Assembly (NCBI GenBank): GCA_015680685.1
Contig: MNCI01011145.1
Span: forward strand, 696,319-760,318
Source: Gnetum montanum
Taxonomy: Eukaryota; Streptophyta; Gnetopsida; Gnetales; Gnetaceae
Direction of reading: 5' to 3'
DNA: 64,000 nt
In this document: positions 56,501 through 64,000 of the stretch, in pieces
Layout of the letters: each line of letters opens with the position of its first letter
Numbering within the stretch: position 1 is the first letter of the stretch
Made by a program: the position numbers and the translations under genes
The notes under the pieces: generated by a model
Told to the model about the DNA's origin: nothing
The model's input: only the letters and a program-made list of their open reading frames with translations
Database searches by the model: none

Positions 56501-58389
56501 GAAATTATACATTATTTGAATATTTCCTCCAATAATTTGATTTGATGGTTTGAAGATATTTCATTCATGTATGAATGTATTGTTGTTTAAGAAACATAGC
56601 TTTGATTAAATATTTGAGTACATGAGCGTTGGGATCCAAGGAGATCCACATTCCCACCCATAAAATGTGCTCTTAAGTTTTCTGGATGTCTCTGAAGGCA
56701 AAGGCTCTCCTATTGGTAAAACCCTTATTATACTAGGAGGCATTTGTATCTTTTTCACACTTGTGTGTGAAAATGTTTTTGGAAGCATATTTGGAAGGCA
56801 GGCGAGAAAGCTAAAGTTCGGTAGGACCTCATGAACATCCTATTATCCTTCTACCTTGTGGTTCTCTTCATTGGTGTCAAAGTGGTCAAGAAATTGAGAG
56901 AACTCTTTGCAAAAACGAAGACTGCCAAAATGTATTATGCTCTTCCCTAGGCTTTTTAACTTGTTCTGCCACTATTGTTTGGTTTTAAATCTTTGTGATT
57001 GCTTGGTTAGGTAGCGATAGAGGCTTGCCTCTACACATTGTTAATATATGCAATGATGGGATTTTGATGGATTGCTACCTAATCCCTGTGATTTCTGTTT
57101 TCTCTGCTTCCCATGCTATGGCATGGTGGCTCAGGGCTCCCCATATCACACTACCTCTAGCATTGCGGTCTTTGGCTTCTATGCCTTACGAAATCTATTT
57201 TCAGGATTCAACTTTTACTAGAACCGTAAGTTTTTGTGTCAGCAATGACAATGCTAAATCTCCAAAATGCTTATTTCTTTATAATTATACTAGAGGAATG
57301 CATAAAAACTAGTTTTGGTGAGAAACTAGCCTTGGTAACTCACTAAAGATGTGTTTAGCTGAAGATAGTTTACCTGTATTATGGACATCCTTGTAGGTAT
57401 GAATAATCATAGTCAAAGTTGTCTCGATCAAGAGAGTAATATAGTTGTAAGCATCATTTATAGCTTCGAATTATTGTTTGCGATTTTTGTTTTTAAGGTG
57501 TAGTAATATACATAAGGTTGTGTGCCTAGCAATAATTAAGTAGAGTTATAAACATTGGTTATAGTTTTGAATTGTTTGCGAATGACAAAGTCAGCTTCTA
57601 TATACATACATTGGTTTTTGGTTTGAGTTGGTTTGTGTTTTGCAAACCCATTTGATACTCAGAACTCAAAGTTATTTATCGAGGTTAGTCGAGCATTACT
57701 TGATCTTCGAGCACTACCTACCCCCTGCTTTCCCTTCATTTCTTCTGTGCACACAACCCTAATTGAGGCTCAAGGCTCTGGGGTAGGGTTCTAAGAATCT
57801 AAACACATTATTCCACTTTGTTTGAGTCGTATTACTCCAAACTCCAACTTTGTAACTGAAATGTTAACACATTATTGTCAAGGAACACATTGGCACACTG
57901 TCCCACCCGCTAGGCAATGAAGTGCATTGATCAATCATCACGTATCATTTCATTATTGAATGGAGAAGTTTTGGGCAATTACATACTCCATGTGGTCGAA
58001 ACCAAGAAAGATTAAAAGAATGTCTTGTAGCCATAGTGACATACCTAACAAACAATAGAATGGCCCTCCACTTCCCAAGCATAAAATTGACAATTTAACA
58101 TCCCTGTTACTTATAGTTGAAACATGCGATATTGTTAGTGATTTCATTACAACTATGTAAAATTTTAGCAATTCTTGATATGGCTTTGCAATTTTTTTTT
58201 CAAGTGCAATGATAGACCAAGTGCTACATTACAAAGTTTTATTCAAGTAGTTATAAAGGATTGATAAAAAATCTTGAACAAACATTAAAAATTTACAAAA
58301 TTTGCAAGGTCTTTAAAATTTTCATGGAAGAGTCTATTTTTTCTTGGTAGTGATGGCTCCTCTTATCTTAATGGCTTTTTTATAATTTT
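56501..58389. other. Stretch without recognised genes
   Basis: A 105-codon plus-strand frame at 56995-57312 has normal-looking composition, and upstream text near 56830-56950 reads Cys-rich in another frame. I could not tie either to a family. No element ends were found. Confidence 0.35.
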
Positions 58390-59691
58390 GTTGATGCTCC
58401 TCTTTGCATGTTAAAGTGGTCAAGGATGACCCTAAACTTTTTATTATCAATTCATGGATTACCAACCTTCTACGTAAGATCCATAAGTTTAGGTGTGATT
58501 GGGACTTTCCATAGACATGGCATGGAAGGAAACATCTTATTTACCTAGACAAACTAGACAGTGAAATTAATGTGTTCAAATTCAAACTCCCTTAATTAGT
58601 CCTTAGCTTTTTGGTAATCTTCCATCCTCTTCGCTAGGTTCTAAATAATGTTTCATTGTTTAGTAAATTTTAGTTATAGAATCTCCAACTTCACATTCAT
58701 AACTTGTAGCTTTTTCTTGGTTTGATCATGGACTTGACTCTCACATTTGCAGACTGTGACTATGGTGGTGACTTGTTTCTCTACCTTTTTTTTTGGGTTG
58801 GCTAGTTATTAATATGGTAATATTGGCATATTGAAGGTTAGCTAGTTTCATGTAGTGTGTCATCTTCTTGATCAATAGATCCTTCATCTTAATTTTGGTT
58901 TAATTAACCACATTGATTCGACTGAAAATGCTCTACTAGATAATGTGAAATGATTGTTGCAATGTAATGGTCAATTGGATCTAGACCATTTAGATCTCCT
59001 TCTATAAGCTAACTTGATCTTGATAATGTTTCTTGAATACTTTCTTCTTTGTAGCTTCATTTTTTAGGTCTCGATGTTGGTCATGGATTGTTGTTGAATC
59101 ACTTGAACTTTTCCATGGAAAGTTTTTGATTCTCCTTAGCTAACCTCTTTATGTCCAAATTTGCCTTGATATGTTTTTCTTAAAGACAATTCAAGCTTAC
59201 TTTTATCGATTTTTTTTCTTTTTCTACTTGAGTTAATCTCTAGTTTTTTGTTGATAGGTCTCTATTTTCTTCCTCTAACATGTCAATGGTCTTTTTTAGT
59301 TCATGTAACTTTACATTGGCCATTGATGCATTCCATGTTGTCTTTCCTTCCTCCATTTTTGTCTATTGTTGCTTAGCCACCAATTGATTGATTTCATCTT
59401 GAGCTAAGTTGCTCTAGGATGATGAACCATAGTGTGTTATCTAGATGAGCACATAGTTGGATGTCTTCATCCTATAGTTTTTGAATATTCAACCTAGTTT
59501 GTTTTTGTTGGGCTTTAGATAGTAGTAGTTTCCCCTTGGTTGCAATTAGCTCAGACTATATTATAGCGACATCTTTAGGATTGACAAATATGTTTTCAAT
59601 GGTCTACCCTATCTACAATAGTTTGTCTAATGTATCCTCATGTCGCTCAATGGTCATGCTTCCCTCTTTTTAGATGCTTATCTTTGCAAAT
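58390..59691 (-). pseudogene. Second copy of the gypsy extra ORF (fragment)
   Basis: The minus strand parallels 13600-15000: for example the text around 58855-58890 (CATGTAGTGTGTCATCTTC) corresponds to 14190-14210 (CATGTATTTTGTCATCTCC), and the alternation of Leu/Lys/Glu-rich coding continues to 59690. No LTR of the gypsy family is found at the 58390 end. At 59691 a copia LTR interrupts it. It shows that the extra ORF belongs to the family and is not a one-off capture. Confidence 0.55.
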
Positions 59692-60630
59692 TAGGATTAA
59701 GAACTTAGAAAGGGGGTTGAATAAGTTCTCCAATTTTAAGTCAACCTTTTCACATAAAACACACCAAAAATTATGTGGTTTCCCAACTTGGTTAGTCCAT
59801 GCTCAAAGGGTATTCCTTGCACACCTTTGGACTTTGTTTCTTCCAAAATGTGGTTTATAGGATACCATAACCTTTCCAAGATTTGAGCTCTGCTATGGAG
59901 AGTTTTGTCGCAAAATCTCTCAACCCTGCGAGGTCCTGACAAGCTCAAAATGTGGTTTCAAGGATCTCACAACTTGTACAAAATTGAGCTTTGCTTTGGA
60001 GTGTTTTGACGCTACTCAATCCCATAGGATCCTGACAAGCTCAAAACAGATGCCTTCTTGCAAGAAGCACATCAAACCCATAGGGTAATAAAGAAAGAGA
60101 AAGAAAATCAAGCAATGGGTGTAACTCAAATTATAGGTCCTTGTGCTTTGAAGCACATGTACTACAAACAATCAATTAAATGATGTGACAATGAAGTAGA
60201 AAAGTACAATAGCATAGAATAGAAAATGCTTGCTTTGATGTTGATAGTTCTCACATAATCTCCAAGAATTTGATGTTTTCTTATAGCTTCAAAGTTTCTA
60301 AAAAGACCTTAGAATTATTGCAACAACTACCCAACAGCTAATGTAGACATCTCTCTCAAAGTTGTGATATCTACTTGAGATTTGCCTCAATTTTGGAGAG
60401 ATGTCTCCTTGGAGAATGGGATGTCTCTTGGGAGATGTCTATTCTACAATGGAGATGTCTCCTAAAAACAATAAAGATCTCTTCAACTTTTGGTTGCTTG
60501 TTGTAGATTTCATTTTGACACCTTGTTTTCATTTCCTTGAGTCTCATTCATGCCCTACAAGATTAACATACATACAACCAAATTATGTTTTTCATTTTTC
60601 TTAAGGTTTTAACATATCAAAAGGACAACA
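59692..60630 (-). repeat. 3' LTR of second copia element
   Basis: Related to 8849-10001. The minus strand begins TGTTGTCCTTTTGATATG at 60630 and ends near 59692. The AGACATCTCT/AGATGTCTCC words are again dense at 60340-60480. Confidence 0.75.
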
Positions 60631-60648
60631 ATCTTCCTCTTTTTGGTG
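60631..60648 (-). promoter_or_regulatory. Polypurine tract of second copia element
   Basis: The minus strand reads CACCAAAAAGAGGAAGAT directly before the LTR start, which marks 59692-60630 as a 3' LTR. Confidence 0.7.
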
Positions 60649-61039
60649 ATGTCCAAAACTTGAGAAAATGGTTGAGTAATTATGCAATTTAAATGATAGT
60701 AATTGATCATAATGTTTTAAGACAATTTTTGATTGTAGGGAAAGTTATCACTAGGATAGGGCTCTAGGGCTTAAGGCACAAGGTAGAGATCAAAAGAGAT
60801 AAAAAAAAAAGGATCTCCAAGATACTATCCAAGGCAACAACCTATCTTCATAATGTCATACTAACAATACATAAGCATGTTAAACAATTGTCAATACATA
60901 CAATCGTAGATATATTCATAACCATGTACAACAAGGTATCCATAATTAGATTTGTGAAAATGTGATAGGCCAAAAATTCTCCCCCTTTTTAGATATCATC
61001 AAAAAGGAGGGATCACTTAAAGATCCTAACCATTAACCT

Positions 61040-61790
61040 TAGTTACATCATCTGAATCCTCATTCGAAGTAGCCGTAGCATGAGAAGGTCTACATGTCTC
61101 CTCCTAATCATTATCATTGCTAACACTAAAGTTAGAGACATGATGCTCACTGTCATCATTCACAAAGTGTAGCTGGATTGAAGCTCTCCGTGGATGAAGT
61201 TGCACTTGAAATCGAGATGAAACTGGTGGATCTTGCTATGATGGAACTTGCTAAGAGGAGGAGGAAGCAACATTCCTTTGATAAGTGATGGGATCGACAG
61301 GTCTCTACTGAGAGGTAGTCCTAAAGATGCTCTCCATAGCGTGTTGCTCAAATGTCATCGGAGCATCATCTATATAATGGGAATTGGGTGCAACCTGCAT
61401 GAGATCAGGAAGCTCCCCCTGGACACGTGTTGGTGGGGCATCAAGCTCATCTAAAATGAAGGCATTTCCCGAATTGTATGCTTGGGAAGGCCTAACTATT
61501 GTTGAATGTCTAGGTGGGGTAGGAAGGTCCTCCTTATTATTTGAGATGGGAGGAGTGGTGATTTCTTCAAACTGCTGTCTGTTAGAAGGAAGGGATACAA
61601 CAATTGCATTCATTCTCTTACAAAGGTAAGAAAGATTCCTACGAATCATCCCTAAGGTATGAGCAAATGGCATGAGCATCTTCTTCAACAAATATTTCAT
61701 TTGGTTGCTAGCTAATTTGGACCTTCTCAACTGAGGAGAGGCCTAAGAAAGTGATGTAGATCTCTTCTTTTGAGATTTTTGAGGCCTAGT
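61040..61790 (-). pseudogene. Unknown ORF in rearranged copia element
   Basis: 61305-61730 is open on the minus strand: RRSKLASNQMKYLLKKML, a helical part, then a proline/polar stretch (ITTPPISNNKEDLPTPP). Beyond a stop it continues with Gln/Ser-rich and finally acidic residues to about 61040. Stops are TAG at former Gln positions. It lies between an LTR start fragment and the polypurine tract, so it may be Gag-related or an additional 3' ORF. I do not recognise the family. Confidence 0.45.
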
Positions 61791-61807
61791 GTTGGTTTCT
61801 ACTTCTT

Positions 61808-61871
61808 CAACATTCCACACATTCTTTGTTCTCCATTTTCCTTAAGGTTTTGACATACCAAAAGGTCGACA
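61808..61871 (-). repeat. Copia 5' LTR fragment
   Basis: The minus strand starts TGTCGACCTTTTGGTATG, matching the start of the LTR at 10001. Only about 65 bases remain, so most of the 5' LTR and the upstream internal part were deleted. Confidence 0.7.
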
Positions 61872-61904
61872 TAATGAATCTATAAGCAAAGGTTACTACA
61901 TCCC

Positions 61905-62087
61905 TATTTCAAGTAGGCTACTAAAAGACAAACCAAAGAAGACATGGGAAAAAAATAAATGAAGATGATTTGAAAAACCTACAAATAAACAAAGATCTAG
62001 CTCTTCATAGAGGCAAATGCCGAAAAAAAGCTCATGTAGCTGACCCTATTTTATTGGGACAAGGTTAGGATGATGATGATGAGTAGC
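61905..62087 (+). pseudogene. 3' end of an RTE-type LINE (plus strand)
   Basis: Plus-strand text reads RPKKTWEK..., then, with frame shifts, DLALHRGKCRKKAHVADP and TTGGGACAAGGTTAGGATGATGATGATG. The GRPKKTW...HVADP...WDKA end plus (GATGAT)n is the standard 3' end of plant RTE LINEs. The rest of the element is absent (5'-truncated). Confidence 0.7.
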
Positions 62088-62439
62088 AAAGAATTAGTAA
62101 CATGTATTCTTATAATATTGCATAATAGATATTTTTAGAAAAAATAACAAATCTTTAGCCAATGTTGCATGAACTATTCAAGTTACCAATGTTAGTTTTA
62201 AGCAATTATATAGAAGTTGTGTTTATCACATAAATATTGGACACATCTATTGTACTTAATACTTATGCATTTTATTTAAGTCAATTTTTCTTATAGGTCC
62301 TTTGGGTTTATACAAGTATAATAAAAATATCAATTCCAATTTTAGATACTTTAAAAGAATTATAAAAGAATATAACAATGTCTAAAGACATATAACTAAC
62401 ATGATTAATAACAATGGGGATCCTAATATAGTTTGACTA

Positions 62440-63760
62440 TAGGTAGATCTTAACACATGTAGCCAACATGATATATTAGAAGAATTAAAAAAATATAAAG
62501 ATGTTTATAGTATAACTTGAATTAGCAACTACTTTTCTAGTAAGACAATGAGCTAACCACTTGAACCACCTATCAATGGTTACATGATTGATAATAGTTG
62601 GGACAAGGGTTAGACTTTGAAGTAATTAATGTCTATCATAGGGTAGTTTTTCTATAAAATTAATTTAAAATAAATTTTTTTAATAAAATGCATTTTTGAC
62701 AAAAATCCTAAAGTAACCCATCATCCTCCTATACTGTGAAATGCAATCATAATTTGTGTTTGTTAAATATATTTGTTGGAGTGCTTGCCAATTTCTATGC
62801 TTGGTTAGGGATATTAGAACCTTAAAAAATGACTATAAGTATGCCCTAAGATATATAGCGAACATTATATGTTAGAAGAATTATAAAGGAATATAGAAAT
62901 ATCTTAAGTGTTATTTTAACTAGTAACCTTTTGTTTAACAAGACCTTAAACTAAGCACTTAAGCCACCTATAACTAGCGAGGTTTAATAATAGTATTATA
63001 GAAACATAAATAAAATATTAGCTTAGTGTTAAGACCTTTGATTTGGAAACTTAATGGTATTAGTTTGAAGTGGTAGGCAATATTGGGGGGTTGGAACATG
63101 AAATAATTGAAATATAGGTATACCTTAAGACATATAGTCTAATCGAACTTATACCTTGGAGCTTTCAAATCAAGAATTTTACCATTAAGTTAACATTTCA
63201 TTATTTATTTATTTATAATACTAAATTATAAAGTTCTAATTTGACTATATGTCTTAGGAGTAAATATTGTTAAAAAAATATTTTGGGTTCCAACATAGTG
63301 TAATGGAAACTTTATAAATTATCTAAGCATCTTCATAACTTATTTCAATTGATCAAATCACAAGTCTTAGAGAAGTTTAGGAAGAAGCTAAATATTTTCT
63401 TATGTGGATCCTTTTCCTCTATTAATAAGATATTTTAAAATGAGGAGAAGAAGAGGGTGTCAACCCTAAAAATAATATTAATAATAAGCAAAATAATCAG
63501 AGTACATCACATGCTCAACACTAAGTAGAAAATACCAAGATCAACATGAAAAAAATTTCTAAGTTTAGGGATGTCTACTCAAGTATATAACCTTATAATT
63601 AATGCTTTGAAAAATAAAATAAGAAATATTAATTATTTGTAGGAAGGATGGTCTTGGTCTTAATAACATTTGTAACAATGAGGTATTAGCCTAGGGATAA
63701 CTCTTGATTTGGAGACTTTAAGTCATGGGTTTGATTTTGGTAGACAATGCTAACTTATAG
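62440..63760. repeat. Cluster of tRNA-derived SINE-like heads
   Basis: Five segments have A-box-like and B-box-like spacing: 62514-62572 (minus, GGTTCAAGTGGTTAGCTC), 62911-62972 (minus, GGCTTAAGTGCTTAG), 63017-63085 (plus, TTAGCTTAGTGTTAAGACC), 63137-63196 (minus, TAAGTTCGATTAG as B box) and 63684-63750 (plus, TTAGCCTAGGGATAAC and GGGTTTGATTTTGG). The first two share a body (GATATATTAGAAGAATTA / TTATATGTTAGAAGAATTA). All are too decayed to be tRNA genes. Confidence 0.55.
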
Positions 63761-64000
63761 AGTTACATGTGAACTATATATGTTGGGGTTTATCTATGTT
63801 TTAATTACTTCAAGATTTAACACCCCTAACAATATTTGCATCATTCTAAACATTTGAGCTTGAGTTTAAAGAGCTAAAGAATTTGAGATACTAATAGAAA
63901 ACAAGTTTTGATGAAATACCAACTTTAGCTAAATCATAAAATAAAATTCAATAGAAAATGATAGTGCATATATTGTTCATTACAATTATCCTTACATCAA
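63761..64000. other. AT-rich end of window
   Basis: No gene, repeat end or motif seen. Confidence 0.4.

Noticed and set aside
56995-57312. Plus-strand gene of 105 codons
   Set aside because: No recognisable motif, no ATG at the beginning of the frame and no supporting context; kept only as a note in the stretch entry.

Overview
The window looks like nuclear DNA from a plant with a large, repeat-rich genome. The evidence is Ty3/gypsy Athila/Tat-like and Ty1/copia LTR retrotransposons, RTE-type LINEs, tRNA-derived SINEs, nested insertions, solo LTRs, and remnants of intron-containing plant genes. The depth of decay (LTR pairs differing at about one base in ten by eye, stops in nearly every old reading frame) fits a gymnosperm-like genome. 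That is inference; the sequence gives no species-level proof. I find no intact host gene. Almost everything is mobile DNA in layers, plus degenerate gene fragments.

Layout. 1-2890: a minus-strand, 5'-truncated copy of a chimeric non-autonomous LTR element (359-2390) lies between two direct copies of another LTR-like repeat. 3038-6412: a giant inverted repeat (foldback-like). 6480-10001: the 5' LTR, primer site and gag of a minus-strand copia element, followed by a ~245-bp tandem array (10002-10860). 12623-32895: gypsy element B (minus), with 3' LTR, a very long extra coiled-coil ORF, integrase, RT, protease and gag. B is interrupted by a complete but RT-less gypsy element A (15793-23672, TSD CCATT) and by a solo LTR (24555-25532, TSD GTTTC). 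32896-43221: gypsy element C (minus), a mosaic, interrupted by the second and fuller copy of the chimeric element (34341-41504, TSD ACCTC). That copy is itself interrupted by a solo LTR (39351-40408). 43615-44400: an oppositely oriented gypsy LTR.

44400-52930 is relatively repeat-poor. It holds exon remnants of a PDR-type ABCG transporter (45590-46700) and an exon of the retromer subunit VPS26 (50453-50527). 52922-56500: a minus-strand RTE-type LINE carrying a SINE and a third solo LTR. 58390-61871: a second copy of the gypsy extra ORF, with a rearranged copia element inserted in it. 61905-64000: a second LINE 3' end and a cluster of tRNA-derived SINE heads.

The most unusual object is the chimeric element seen at 359-2390 and 34341-41504. 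It has LTRs, an initiator-Met-type primer site and a polypurine tract. In its fuller copy I see no gag or pol. It carries an intronless CCR4/Angel-type exonuclease-phosphatase domain in a single frame, a 5S-rRNA-like segment spanning the Pol III control boxes, four tRNA B-box-like motifs and a 22-bp minisatellite. Both copies share the 5S-like segment and the captured nuclease, so the capture preceded amplification.
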